Origin: Stappia sp. WLB 29
GTDB lineage: Bacteria; Pseudomonadota; Alphaproteobacteria; Rhizobiales; Stappiaceae
Reading direction: 5' to 3'
Assembly: GCF_023507705.1 (NCBI RefSeq)
Contig: NZ_JALBGD010000002.1
Coordinates: 186,001-250,000, forward strand
Length of the DNA: 64,000 nt
The notes below the pieces were generated by a model. The model was not told the origin of the DNA, did no database searches, and saw only the letters and a program-made list of their open reading frames with translations. Made by a program: the position numbers and the translations under genes. Below, piece by piece: positions 19,533 through 28,874 of this stretch. Position 1 is the stretch's first letter, and each line of letters starts with the position of its first letter.

Positions 19533-20740
19533 CTGGGGCCTCCACTCAACAATCCGGAGATCTTGGGGCCGATGCGGGTGATCGGCAGGATCTCGCAACA
19601 CATGCCCGTCTGCGCTGCCGCGCCGGGCATGCCCCATACCACGCTGGTCGCCTCGTCCTGTGCGATGATGCTGCCACCGCCGGCGGCGATGGTGCGCACT
19701 CCGGCGGCGCCGTCATGTCCCATTCCGGTCAGCACCACCGCCAGGGTGGCGGAGCCGTAGATCTTGGCGACGCTGTCGAACAGCGGGTCGACCGCAGGCT
19801 TGCAGAAATTTACCGGCGGGCTGTCGTTCAGGCGCGCCACGACCTGGCCGCCGTCCTTGTCCACCGTCATGTGCAGGCCGCCCGGCGCCACGTAGATATG
19901 GCCGGGCTTCAGCACCTCGCCGTTGTCGGCTTCCTTGGCCGGGCGGAGCGCCGCCTTGGCGATGTGCTCGGCGAGAATGGCGGTGAAGGTCGGCGGCATG
20001 TGCTGGGTCAGCACAACCGGCACCTCACGGATCGAGGTGCCGATGTCGGTGAAGAGCTGCTGCAGTGCCTGGGGACCGCCTGTCGACGAGCCGATGGCAA
20101 GGATGCGCGGGCGGGCGCTGGAATAGGCGCGGGTGCGGATTGCAGGTGCTGCGGGCACGGCCGCCGCGCCGGCTGCAAGGCGGGCATAGCCGGCCGGCAT
20201 CGCACCGGCCGGGGCCTGCGAGGCGGTCCGCCCGGCGGTCGTCTGGGCACGCATCATGCGCCCGCCGGCAGAGGCCCCGCCGCCGCGGCGACGCTGGCCG
20301 AGCGCCTTCACCTTGTCGATGAGCTCGCGGCGGAAGTCGATCGAGGTCGTGACCTCGCTGGTCGATTCCGGCTTGGGAACGTAGTCATGCGCCCCGAGCG
20401 AGAGGGCGCGCAGGCTGACCTCGGCGTTGCGGCGGGTCAGCGTCGAGGCCATCACGACGACGAGGTCGCGCTTCTTGCGCAGCATGAGGGGAAGGGCGGT
20501 CAGCCCGTCCATCTCCGGCATCTCGATGTCCAGAACCACCACGTCCGGGTTGGAGCGTTCGATGTCGTCGACCGCGAGCTTGCCGTTGCGATGGGAGGCG
20601 ACGAGTTGCAAAGCCGGGTCCGCCTCGACCCAGCGGCTGAGCAGTCCACGGATGACGACGGAATCGTCGACGACCATGACGCGGATGCACTCCGCCCTGG
20701 CGCCGTCCCGGGGGGCCGGCGCTGAAGAACTGGCGTTCAT
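19529..20740 (-). CDS. cheB: Chemotaxis response regulator / protein-glutamate methylesterase CheB
   Basis: A 403-residue two-domain protein. The receiver domain carries VVDDSVVIRG and phospho-acceptor Asp 71 in VVVLDIEMPEMDG. A long Gly/Ala/Arg-rich linker (about 145-210) precedes the methylesterase domain with its catalytic triad elements GSSTGGPQAL (Ser), LTQHMPP (His) and GMGHDGAAG (Asp). It removes methyl groups from chemoreceptors when phosphorylated by CheA. It starts 22 bases after cheY and overlaps cheR at its end. Confidence 0.96.
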   Translation of the reverse strand: MNASSSAPAPRDGARAECIRVMVVDDSVVIRGLLSRWVEADPALQLVASHRNGKLAVDDIERSNPDVVVLDIEMPEMDGLTALPLMLRKKRDLVVVMASTLTRRNAEVSLRALSLGAHDYVPKPESTSEVTTSIDFRRELIDKVKALGQRRRGGGASAGGRMMRAQTTAGRTASQAPAGAMPAGYARLAAGAAAVPAAPAIRTRAYSSARPRILAIGSSTGGPQALQQLFTDIGTSIREVPVVLTQHMPPTFTAILAEHIAKAALRPAKEADNGEVLKPGHIYVAPGGLHMTVDKDGGQVVARLNDSPPVNFCKPAVDPLFDSVAKIYGSATLAVVLTGMGHDGAAGVRTIAAGGGSIIAQDEATSVVWGMPGAAAQTGMCCEILPITRIGPKISGLLSGGPR

Positions 20741-20762
20741 GTGGTACAGCCCTGCAGAGGGG

Positions 20763-21128
20763 TTACAGAAGCCCGGCTTCCTGGAACTTCGCTTCCACGA
20801 TGTCCTTGTCGAACGGCTTCATGATGTACTCGTTGGCGCCCGCGCGCATGGCGCGGGTGATATGGGCCACGTCGTTCTCTGTCGTGCAGAAGACAACGAC
20901 GGGCTTTTCGCCGCCATATTCCTTGCGCAGTGCCAGCAGGAACTCCAGACCGTCCATCTCCGGCATGTTCCAGTCCAGCAGGATCGCGTCGGGCATGCGC
21001 TCGCGACAGGCCTGCAGGGCCTTGAGTCCGTCCTCGGCCTCCGAGATCTCGAAGGACAGGTCCTCGAGAATGCGGCGGGCGACCTTGCGGATGACGCTTG
21101 AGTCGTCGACGACCAGACAGTGCTTCAT
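20763..21128 (-). CDS. cheY: CheY-type single-domain response regulator
   Basis: A 121-residue stand-alone receiver domain. The acidic pair Asp 8/9 (LVVDDSSVIRK), phospho-acceptor Asp 52 (ILLDWNMPEMDG), the conserved Thr in VVFCTTENDV and Lys in YIMKPFDK are all in place. It probably carries the CheA signal to the flagellar motor or acts as a phosphate sink. It lies between cheW and cheB in the operon. Confidence 0.95.
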   Translation of the reverse strand: MKHCLVVDDSSVIRKVARRILEDLSFEISEAEDGLKALQACRERMPDAILLDWNMPEMDGLEFLLALRKEYGGEKPVVVFCTTENDVAHITRAMRAGANEYIMKPFDKDIVEAKFQEAGLL

Positions 21129-21174
21129 TTCTGTTCTCCCGAGTGCCGGGTTTCTTTTCGCCGGTGCGGTCGCG

Positions 21175-21654
21175 TCAGGCCGCAGCCATGGGCTCGAACA
21201 TCGCTCCGAAGAGGCGGGTGACGTCGAGAATGATCATCAGCTTGCCGTCGAGACGGTGCACGCCGCCGGAAATCTCCGCCCAGCGCTTGTCGAGGTTGGA
21301 CGGGTTCGGCTCCATCGAGTCGTTCGACAGGCGCAGGACCTCGCCGACCTGGTCGATGACGAGGCCGTAGCTCTCGCCCTTGTGCTCGATGCCGACCGCC
21401 ATGACCTGGGCGTTTGCGTCCCTGGCCGGCAGGTGCAGGCGCTTGCGCATGTCGATCGCCGTGACGATGCGGCCGCGCAGGTTGAGCACGCCGGCCACTT
21501 CCGGAGCGGCCAACGGCACGCGGGTCACGCTCTCGGGAACGAAGACGTCATGCACCTGGCTGATCGGCAGGCCGAAGAGCTGGCCGCCGATGATGACGGT
21601 GACGTATTGGATGGTATCGTCGATACCGGCCGCGAGATTATCGTTGTGCCTCAT
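21175..21654 (-). CDS. cheW: Chemotaxis coupling protein CheW
   Basis: A 159-residue CheW-domain protein that links chemoreceptors to CheA. It has the typical segments FGLPISQVHDVFVPESVTRVP, VLNLRGRIVTAIDMRKRL and YGLVIDQVGEVLRL. Its ATG overlaps the cheA stop codon by four bases (ATGA), indicating translational coupling. Confidence 0.95.
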   Translation of the reverse strand: MRHNDNLAAGIDDTIQYVTVIIGGQLFGLPISQVHDVFVPESVTRVPLAAPEVAGVLNLRGRIVTAIDMRKRLHLPARDANAQVMAVGIEHKGESYGLVIDQVGEVLRLSNDSMEPNPSNLDKRWAEISGGVHRLDGKLMIILDVTRLFGAMFEPMAAA

Positions 21655-24416
21655 GCCGCAATTCCCATTTCACCGGCGAACAGATCCTTCAGCGAGGCGA
21701 TCAGCCCCGGACGGTCGAACTTCGCCACATAGTCGTCGAAACCGGCCTGACGGCCGCGCTCGATGGAGGCCGGGGAGACCACGGCCGACAGCGCCAGAAC
21801 CGGCATCTTGCGGAAGCGCGGATCGCGACGCAGGGCCTCGCAGAACTCGAAGCCGTTGATCTCCGGCATCTCGATGTCGCTGACGATCGCCTGGAACGTG
21901 TCGCCGTTCTCCAGCAGCTCGAAGGCCTGGCGCGCGCCGTTGACGGCGGTGACGTCATAGCCGGCCGCCTTGAGGACGGGCGTCAGCATGTTGCGGAAGA
22001 AGGCGCTGTCGTCGACCAGAAGGACTTTCTTGGTCAGCGCGGCGATGTCCATCTCCTTGCGCATGAACCAGTCCTCGAAGGCCTGCGGCAGGTAGTAGCC
22101 GAGGTCGATGATCTCGGTCGCCTTGTCTTTGATGACCGCCGATCCGAGGATGCCGGCCCGGTCGGAGCCGACCTCGATGTTCATCCGGTCCTCGACGATG
22201 TCGACAATCTCGTCGACGATCAGGCCCATGGAGCGGCCGGCGTCGGAGAAAACCAGCATCGGCTGGGTGCCTTCGCTGCGGCGGGTCTGGGAGGCCTCGA
22301 TATAGACCAGCGGCATCAGCGAGCCGCGGTACTGGACCAGGTCGCGGCCGTTTGAATGTTCGATCTTGGAGACCTCGAACTCCTCCAGACGTGTGACCAG
22401 CGACAGCGGCACCGCCTTGGGCTCGGGCGAGCCGGCGCGGAACAGCAGCATCGACACGGTCGCCTGCCCGTCGAGGGCGGAAGCCATGGCGTCCTCGGCT
22501 TCCTTGCGCTCGTTCTCGGCGACGACGCTGGAGGCATGGCTTGCCATGGCCGAGGCGACGCCGTTCGGATCGATGATCATGATCACCGCACCGTCGCCCA
22601 GGATGGTGTTGCCGGAGAACATGGTCAGGTTGCGCAGCATGGAGGACATCGGCTTGACGACGATTTCCTCGGTGTGGAACACGCCGTCGACGACGACGCC
22701 GAAGGTCTGGCTGCCGACCTGCATCACTACGATGAAGCCGGTGTCGGACTCGATCTCCTGGTCGCCGTCATTGGGACCGACGCCGAGCAGCTGGGACATG
22801 TGGACCAGCGGCAGCAGCTTGTTCCGCAGGCGCAGGACAGGCGTGTCCTTGATGCGCTCGATGCGGTGCTCGGAGTTGGATTGGACGCGCACCAGTTCGA
22901 CAACCGACAGCTGCGGGATGGCGAAGCGGTCGCCGCCGGCCTCGACGATGAGTGCCGAGACGATGGCGAGCGTCAGCGGGATCTTGATGATGAAGCTCGA
23001 GCCGCGGCCCGGGACCGAGCGCAGGTCGATGGTCCCGCCGATCAGCTCCACGTTGTTGCGCACCACGTCCATGCCGACGCCGCGGCCGGACACGCTGGTG
23101 ATGTTCTGCGCCGTGGAGAAGCCTGCGTGGAAGATGAACTTGTGGATCTGCTGATCCGTCATCTTGTCGAGTTCGGCCTCGGTGGCGAGCCCGCGCTCCA
23201 GAACCTTGGCCTTGACCCGGTCGACATCGATGCCGCGACCGTCGTCCTTGACCTCGATGATGATATGGCCGCCTTCATGATAGGCGGACAGGGTGATCGT
23301 GCCCTTCTCCGACTTGCCGGCGGCACGGCGGTCGGACGGCATCTCCAGCCCGTGATCGGCGGAGTTGCGGATCATGTGGGTGAGCGGATCCTTGATCAGC
23401 TCGAGGACCTGGCGGTCCAGTTCGGTCTCGGCGCCGATCATCTCCAGCTCGATCGGCTTGTCGAGTTCCTGGCTGAGATCGCGGACGATACGCGGCAGCT
23501 TCTGCCAGGCATTGCCGATCGGCTGCATGCGCGTCTTCATGACGCCTTCCTGCAGCTCGGCCGTGACGTTCGACAGGCGCTGCAACGGCACCTTGAATTC
23601 GGAATCCTCGTGTCGACGGGAGATCTCGAGCAGCTGGTTGCGGGTGAGGACCAGCTCGGAGACCATCGTCATCAGATGCTCGAGCGTCTCGACCGCCACG
23701 CGGATCGACTGGCTCGACACGGAGGCCTTCTTCTCGCCCTTGTCGGCGGTTTCGCGCGGAGCCGCGTCTTCCTCGCGCTTACGGCCGCGGGGGGCGAGTG
23801 GTGCCGGCGGGGCGGCTTCCGCCTCCATCTCGGCATCGGCCTCGATTTCGGACAGGACAGCGGAAACGGGGAGTTCGACCTCGACCTCGGCCTCGCGGAA
23901 GGCACGCTCCAGCTCATCGAGGGAGACCTCGCCGGGACGCAGCGGGCGTTCCAGAACCTGTTCGACCAGTTCGCCGCGGGCCAGGCCGTCGTCTTCGGCC
24001 TCGGCGGTGTCGTCGGCGGCAGCGCTGCCGCGGGTGTCGGCTTCCAGCGCCATGCGCTCCAGCTCGGAGATCAGGTCGTGGTCGCTGCCTGCGGGCTCGG
24101 TGCCGTTGGCGGCCTCCAGCTCGGCCAGGATCTCCTTGATCCGGTCGATGGAGGAGAGAATGAGCGACACCGCGTCGGGCGTCACCTTGGCGCCGTCGCG
24201 GAACTTGCCCATCAGCGTCTCGCCGGCATGGGCGAGGGCCTCCAGCCGGGGCAGGCCAAGGAAGCCGCACGTGCCCTTGATCGTGTGAACGAGCCGGAAA
24301 ACGTTATCGAGAATTTTCGCGTTGTTCGGTTCCTGTTCGAACTTCACGAGCTCGACGTCGACGACATCCAGGCTCTCGTTCGTTTCTGTGAGGAACTCGC
24401 TAAGCAGGTCGTCCAT
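21651..24416 (-). CDS. cheA: Hybrid chemotaxis histidine kinase CheA with C-terminal receiver
   Basis: A 921-residue CheA that is longer than the classical form. Domains in order: an HPt domain with phospho-accepting His 44 (RLVHTIKGTCGFLG); an acidic linker without a clear CheY-binding P2 domain; the dimerisation helices; the HATPase domain with N box (MIRNSADHGLEMP), KDDGRGID and GRGVGMDVV; one CheW-like domain; a second CheW-like domain (VSMLLFRAGSPEPKAVPL onward); and a receiver domain (KKVLLVDDSAFF, Asp in IVSDIEMPEING). The start at 24416 begins MDDLLSEFLTETNES, typical of the family; the open frame upstream is ignored. The fused receiver may act as a phosphate sink. chpT lies 130 bases upstream. 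Confidence 0.95.
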   Translation of the reverse strand: MDDLLSEFLTETNESLDVVDVELVKFEQEPNNAKILDNVFRLVHTIKGTCGFLGLPRLEALAHAGETLMGKFRDGAKVTPDAVSLILSSIDRIKEILAELEAANGTEPAGSDHDLISELERMALEADTRGSAAADDTAEAEDDGLARGELVEQVLERPLRPGEVSLDELERAFREAEVEVELPVSAVLSEIEADAEMEAEAAPPAPLAPRGRKREEDAAPRETADKGEKKASVSSQSIRVAVETLEHLMTMVSELVLTRNQLLEISRRHEDSEFKVPLQRLSNVTAELQEGVMKTRMQPIGNAWQKLPRIVRDLSQELDKPIELEMIGAETELDRQVLELIKDPLTHMIRNSADHGLEMPSDRRAAGKSEKGTITLSAYHEGGHIIIEVKDDGRGIDVDRVKAKVLERGLATEAELDKMTDQQIHKFIFHAGFSTAQNITSVSGRGVGMDVVRNNVELIGGTIDLRSVPGRGSSFIIKIPLTLAIVSALIVEAGGDRFAIPQLSVVELVRVQSNSEHRIERIKDTPVLRLRNKLLPLVHMSQLLGVGPNDGDQEIESDTGFIVVMQVGSQTFGVVVDGVFHTEEIVVKPMSSMLRNLTMFSGNTILGDGAVIMIIDPNGVASAMASHASSVVAENERKEAEDAMASALDGQATVSMLLFRAGSPEPKAVPLSLVTRLEEFEVSKIEHSNGRDLVQYRGSLMPLVYIEASQTRRSEGTQPMLVFSDAGRSMGLIVDEIVDIVEDRMNIEVGSDRAGILGSAVIKDKATEIIDLGYYLPQAFEDWFMRKEMDIAALTKKVLLVDDSAFFRNMLTPVLKAAGYDVTAVNGARQAFELLENGDTFQAIVSDIEMPEINGFEFCEALRRDPRFRKMPVLALSAVVSPASIERGRQAGFDDYVAKFDRPGLIASLKDLFAGEMGIAA

Positions 24417-24546
24417 GGCCACACTCACCCGACTGGTTACTGGTACACGATCCGAACCCTGTATCCGGACCACCCATCCCTGTCGCAGAGAATGCGGCTT
24501 AAACAGTTAAGATAGGCTGAAGCAGCCTGGGTGCGTTTGAAGCAGT

Positions 24547-25191
24547 TTAACCTGTGCAGGCCGCAGTAATCTTCACTCCGTCGTCTTCCTTAACGACTTC
24601 TAAATCCATGCCGGACTCGCGCGCCAGAAGCACTGCATAGACCGGCTGGACGGTATGGGCGTCGATCCTCTCCGGCTCCTTGCCGGACGTCATTTCGAGG
24701 ACGAGTGCAGGAACCTTGGTTGTCGATCCGGTTACTTTCAACCGGAAGGTAGGCGTCTGGGCATCGCCGTCCATGGTGACGGTGATCAGGCCGCCGCGCG
24801 GGACGCACTGGTTGGCGAGCAGGACCAAGTTGAGCAGCAGCTTGACCCGGTTCTTGGCCATCAGCAGGCGGGGCACCTGCCAGTCGAGATCCGCCTTCTC
24901 GTTGGCCAGGAAGCCGGCCGCCACCGAATGGGCATCGCCGAGGTCGATCTCCGCGCCGGCGGATCCGGCGGCGCCGAAGGCGAGGCGCGCGAACTGCAGC
25001 TTTGCCGAGGCCTGACGCGCACTTTTGCGGATCAGGTCCATCGCGAATTCCTTCATGTCCTCGTTATTTTCCTCATCGAGGACCTCGAGGCCGTTGGTGA
25101 TCGCGCCAACGGGGGAAATGATATCGTGGCAGACGCGGCTCGCCACCAGGGCGGCAAGATCGAGGGCGCTGAGTTCGTCGATGGCGGTCAT
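24547..25191 (-). CDS. chpT: Histidine phosphotransferase ChpT
   Basis: ChpT relays phosphate from the hybrid kinase CckA to CtrA and CpdR, controlling the alphaproteobacterial cell cycle. The protein is 214 residues: a two-helix dimerisation hairpin with phospho-accepting His 22 in RVCHDIISPVGAITNG, then a degenerate ATPase-like domain that does not bind ATP. The His position and sequence match well-studied ChpT proteins of this order. It lies immediately upstream of cheA on the same strand with a 130-base gap that contains TTAA-N4-TTAA (24499-24510), a possible but non-canonical CtrA contact. CtrA is encoded at 42.4 kb. Confidence 0.93.
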   Translation of the reverse strand: MTAIDELSALDLAALVASRVCHDIISPVGAITNGLEVLDEENNEDMKEFAMDLIRKSARQASAKLQFARLAFGAAGSAGAEIDLGDAHSVAAGFLANEKADLDWQVPRLLMAKNRVKLLLNLVLLANQCVPRGGLITVTMDGDAQTPTFRLKVTGSTTKVPALVLEMTSGKEPERIDAHTVQPVYAVLLARESGMDLEVVKEDDGVKITAACTG

Positions 25192-25379
25192 GCTGTGTCC
25201 TTGGCGGATGTCCCTGGCAGTGTGCCTGACGGTCTGTCCGGTGGTCGTGCCGGCAGTCGCGGCCGGCGGTCAGGACCGGCACGGCACTGGCGCAGACCCG
25301 CCGGGTGGCACGATTCGGTCCTGGCGAAAGGGTTACACCGCCCTTCCCACGCTGCCAAGCCATCGGGCGATGGCACAAT

Positions 25380-25874
25380 TCAGCGGCTGCATCCTTGCGC
25401 CAGCGCCTGTGTCTCGGCCTCGGCCTGCAGGCTGGCCGGATCGGAGAGAAACAGGAAGCGGTTGATCTCCGAATGGAAGAGCAGCAGGCGGCCATCATGC
25501 AGCGCGAAGATCAACGGGTTGCCGATGGTGACGAAACCTTCCGCAAGAGCCAGCGGATCGCAGCCCCGTAAATGGGGCGCATAGATCTGCGGATCCTTCT
25601 CGAAGGCGGCGCGGTTGCCTTCATTGACGAACATCCACACGGTGTCGTCCCAGCGCAGCTCCTGGCGCCGGTCGCCCTCGCGCGGCATGCGGTCGACGAA
25701 ATAGGCGACCGGGTCGCGGCCGCCGAGCGCATAGCCCGACACCGGATCGGTGGCATAGTCGGTGGCGCGCGCCGGGTCTGCCGTGCAGACGAGCGCCAAG
25801 CCTGCCAGGGCGACGCGCAGGCCGCCGCCTGCCGTCCACCATAATCTTTTCCGATTTCGACTACACTCTGACAT
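25380..25874 (-). CDS. Exported YHS-like domain protein
   Basis: A 164-residue protein with a basic N-terminus and hydrophobic stretch (about 16-36, ending near ADPARA) that looks like a signal peptide, followed by a YHS-like domain: GYALGGRDPVAYFVDRMPREG, WMFVNEGNRAAFEKDPQIYAPHLRGCDPLALAEG. The pattern matches small YHS-fold proteins thought to bind metal or a small ligand in the periplasm; no function is known. The start at 25874 is chosen because the upstream extension is Arg/Ser-rich filler and the signal peptide begins after it. It is divergent from eipA, 161 bases away. Confidence 0.75.
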   Translation of the reverse strand: MSECSRNRKRLWWTAGGGLRVALAGLALVCTADPARATDYATDPVSGYALGGRDPVAYFVDRMPREGDRRQELRWDDTVWMFVNEGNRAAFEKDPQIYAPHLRGCDPLALAEGFVTIGNPLIFALHDGRLLLFHSEINRFLFLSDPASLQAEAETQALAQGCSR

Positions 25875-26035
25875 CGAATCAGTCTCGCGATCCCCGGACG
25901 ACGACTGTGCCTGCAAGGCGGGCCCGGGGGCAACCGCGGAGGTTTCCGGCGCTGCCCGCGTCCGGCGCCGGTCGTTCCGGCCGCCCGCAAGGCTCGCGCC
26001 GGTCCCTTGCACAGAAGCGTTGAGGACGGACCATC

Positions 26036-26638
26036 ATGACGCGACTCTCCCACTTCCGCACTGGCCGTTTTGCGGCAGGCTTCGCCGCGACGCTGGTTCT
26101 CGGCCTCCTCGTGCTGCTCGCCGCCGGCCTGCCGCAGGCGCAGGCGCAGCAGCCGGAGCAGTACAGCCAGGGCGAGCTGGTCGATGCCGGCCACCGCTTC
26201 TTCGGCCAGCTGTCGGGCGGGCTCGCCTCGGTGGTGGAGCGTGCTGTGTCGGAATACGGCCAGCCGAACGGCTACATCCTCGGCGAGGAGGGCTCGGGCG
26301 CGCTGCTGGCCGGCGCCCGCTACGGTGAAGGGCAGCTCTACACGCGCAATGCCGGCACCCACAAGGTGTTCTGGCAGGGCCCGTCCTTCGGTTGGGACAT
26401 CGGCGGCGATGGCGCCCGGGTGATGATGCTGGTCTACAATCTGCCCGACACGTCGGCGATCTACCGCCGCTATGTCGGCGTCAACGGCTCGGCCTACCTA
26501 ATCGGCGGCTTCGGCATGACGGTACTGTCCAACCACGACATCTACGTGGTTCCGGTGCGGGCGGGCGTCGGTGCGCGTCTCGGCGTCAATGTCGGCTATC
26601 TCAAGTTCACCGACCAGCCGACCTGGAATCCTTTTTGA
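26036..26638 (+). CDS. eipA: EipA-family envelope protein (DUF1134)
   Basis: A 200-residue exported protein of the DUF1134 family. The signal peptide (about 1-37, ending QAQAQ) precedes a compact beta-barrel-like domain beginning YSQGELVDAGHRFFGQLSGGLASVVERAVSEYG and ending VGYLKFTDQPTWNPF, both highly conserved in the family. In Brucella the homologue, EipA, is needed for envelope integrity and its gene is tied to cell-cycle and stress regulation. A GAGGA lies nine bases before the ATG. It stands alone between a divergent YHS-like gene and a coiled-coil gene. Confidence 0.88.
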   Translation: MTRLSHFRTGRFAAGFAATLVLGLLVLLAAGLPQAQAQQPEQYSQGELVDAGHRFFGQLSGGLASVVERAVSEYGQPNGYILGEEGSGALLAGARYGEGQLYTRNAGTHKVFWQGPSFGWDIGGDGARVMMLVYNLPDTSAIYRRYVGVNGSAYLIGGFGMTVLSNHDIYVVPVRAGVGARLGVNVGYLKFTDQPTWNPF

Positions 26639-26798
26639 TCGCTTACCCTGCGAGATGCTTGGCGCATGACCCGGCCTCTTGTATCAGGATGCATGGTAAA
26701 ACATGCAGGCGTGCCGGGGCGACGCCCTTACGGCACGCGGGTCCGGAGCACGCATGCGGGTTTCGTGGCGGCAGGGGACCAGACGGTGGTGAGCGGTC

Positions 26799-27998
26799 TT
26801 GATTGAAGCGGCAATGTACGTGGCCCTCGGCTTCTGCCTGGCCGGCCTGCTGTCGGTGGCGCTCCTGCCGACCGTCTGGCGCCGGGCGGTGCGGCTCACC
26901 CGCGCGGCCGTCGAGGCAACCACCCCGATGACCCATGCGGATGTGCGCGGCGAGATCGCGGGCCTGCGCGCCAAACACGCGGTCGACTACCGGAAACTCG
27001 AGGCGGGGCTGGAGCGGCTGCAGCAGCAGGCGGCGGAGAACCGTATCGCACGCGACCGTGCCGAGGCGATGGCGAACGACCTGCGTGCCGAATTCCGGGC
27101 CAAGGACCAGGCGCTGGACGATGCCATGGCGCGGGAGGAAGAGCTGCGCCGCGAGATCCACGACGGAGGCGAGGTGCTGGCGCGGGCAAAAGCCCGCATC
27201 CGCGAGCTGGAGCGCAGCGTCAAGCGGCTGATGGCGGCGGCGGAGGCGGCGGACAGGGCCGAGGGCGACGAGGTGCTTGCGGATGGCGGGATGCCGGTGC
27301 TGGTGGCTGCCCCTCAGCTGGCGGACCGGGCGGGCGAGCGGCTTGCCGCGCAGTCGGACGAGGCCGGCGAGGATCCGCTGGGCCGCGCGTCGGAGTTCGC
27401 CAAAGTGACCGCGCTGGAGGTCGAGATCGCGTCCCTCAAGCGCAAGCTGAAGCGCGCCGAGGAGCGCGCCGCCCGTGCCAGTGACACGATCGAGACCGCT
27501 GCCGACGGTGCGCAGGCGGCTCGCGGCGCAGGTCTCAGCCGGCAGGAATTGCGAGCCAGGGACAATCGGCTTTTCGAGGTGGAGTCGCGCCTGATCGCCG
27601 CCCAGGCGGAGATCACCCGCCTGTCGGTGCTGGCCGAGGGCAGCCAGGGCGACGAGACGCTGGCCGGAGAAGCGGCGCGGCTGCGCGCCGAGAACGAGCG
27701 GCTGCGGGCGGAGCTGCGCGGCAATGACGACTTCATCGCCCTGCGCTCGGAACTGGCCGGTCTCGCCGCCTCTGTTGCTGCATCGCTGGGAACGGAGGAG
27801 GATCTGGCGCCGGTGCTTGCGACGGGCGATGCCGCCTCCGCCGATGGCGAAGGGCCGTCCGGCAGCGCGGTTACCCGGTCGCTTGCCGCGCGCATCCGTG
27901 CGGTGCGCGAGCGCAAGTCGCAGGCCGGGGACGGCGCGCCGCCTCCGCCCAAGGCTCCCGAGCAGGCGACGCGCGGCAAGGCCAAGGCCGGCGGCTGA
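26799..27998 (+). CDS. Membrane-anchored coiled-coil protein of unknown function
   Basis: A 399-residue protein with one N-terminal membrane helix (about 6-28, YVALGFCLAGLLSVALLPTVW) and then almost continuous charged heptad-like sequence (about 45-160 and 240-325), separated by Ala/Gly/Glu-rich linkers, and a basic C-terminus. This recalls a family of uncharacterised Hyphomicrobiales proteins that begin MIEAxxYxALGF. The start is probably the TTG at 26799; an ATG at 26814 would remove five residues. It could be a structural or scaffold protein at the inner membrane; no enzymatic motif is visible. It converges on the dppF gene 39 bases away. Confidence 0.75.
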   Translation: MIEAAMYVALGFCLAGLLSVALLPTVWRRAVRLTRAAVEATTPMTHADVRGEIAGLRAKHAVDYRKLEAGLERLQQQAAENRIARDRAEAMANDLRAEFRAKDQALDDAMAREEELRREIHDGGEVLARAKARIRELERSVKRLMAAAEAADRAEGDEVLADGGMPVLVAAPQLADRAGERLAAQSDEAGEDPLGRASEFAKVTALEVEIASLKRKLKRAEERAARASDTIETAADGAQAARGAGLSRQELRARDNRLFEVESRLIAAQAEITRLSVLAEGSQGDETLAGEAARLRAENERLRAELRGNDDFIALRSELAGLAASVAASLGTEEDLAPVLATGDAASADGEGPSGSAVTRSLAARIRAVRERKSQAGDGAPPPPKAPEQATRGKAKAGG

Positions 27999-28037
27999 CC
28001 CGACCGCCGCAACCAGGTGCTTCGGCCGCCCCGGCAC

Positions 28038-28874
28038 TCAGCCGGCAGCGGCCTTCTTCTTTTCCAGACGGGCACGGATGCTGGCGACATCGGCCTTGGG
28101 CGTCGCCGCGAACAGCGTACGCGTATAGTCGTGCTGCGGGTTTTCGAAGACCTCGTCGCGCGTGCCGTATTCGACCGCCTCGCCGAAATACATCACCATC
28201 ACCTTGTCGGCGATATAGCGCACGACCGACAGGTCGTGGCTGATGAAGACGTAGGTGAGGCCGAACTCGTCCTGCAGGTCGGCAAGCAGATTGAGGATCT
28301 GCGCCTGCACGGAGAGATCCAGCGCGGAGACCGGCTCGTCCAGCACGAGGAGGCGCGGGCGCAGCATGATCGCACGGGCAATCGCCACGCGCTGGCGCTG
28401 GCCGCCGGAGAACATGTGCGGATAGCGCCCGTAATGCTCCGGCTTGAGCCCGACCTTTGCCAGCATGGCGAGCGCCGCGTCACGCCGCTCGGCCGCGCTC
28501 ATCGACGTGTTGAGCAGCAGGGGCTCTTCCAGCACCGCCCCGATCTTCTGGCGCGGGTTGAGCGAGCCGTAGGGGTTCTGGAAGACGATCTGCACCGCCT
28601 GGCGCATCTCCCGCGTAATGCCGCTGCGGGCGATATCGATCGGCGTTCCGTCGATCTCGATGGAGCCGGAGGTCGGGGCGTCGATCATCGTCAGCATGCG
28701 GGCAAGGGTCGACTTGCCGCAACCGCTCTCGCCGACCACGGCCAGCGTCGTGCCGCGTTCCACGTCGAAGCTGACGCCCTTGACGGCGTGCAGCAGGCGC
28801 GGGGCGGAAAACAGACCGCCGCCGATCTCGTAGCCGCGCTTGAGGTCGCGGACCTTGAGGATCGCATCGCTCAT
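28038..28874 (-). CDS. dppF: Peptide ABC transporter ATP-binding protein (DppF/OppF-type)
   Basis: A 278-residue ATPase subunit of a peptide importer. Walker A GESGCGKST, the Q-loop region, signature FSGGQRQRVAIARA and Walker B LLVLDEPVSALD are intact, as is the C-terminal oligopeptide-transporter extension near EYGTRDEVFENPQHDYTRTLF. Its start overlaps the end of the preceding ATPase gene by four bases. It is the last gene of a five-gene dppABCDF-like operon. Confidence 0.93.
   Translation of the reverse strand: MSDAILKVRDLKRGYEIGGGLFSAPRLLHAVKGVSFDVERGTTLAVVGESGCGKSTLARMLTMIDAPTSGSIEIDGTPIDIARSGITREMRQAVQIVFQNPYGSLNPRQKIGAVLEEPLLLNTSMSAAERRDAALAMLAKVGLKPEHYGRYPHMFSGGQRQRVAIARAIMLRPRLLVLDEPVSALDLSVQAQILNLLADLQDEFGLTYVFISHDLSVVRYIADKVMVMYFGEAVEYGTRDEVFENPQHDYTRTLFAATPKADVASIRARLEKKKAAAG

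Noticed and set aside
22356-24515. Long antisense frame opposite cheA
   Set aside because: Asp/Gly/His-rich shadow of cheA codons, without a recognisable domain or ribosome site.
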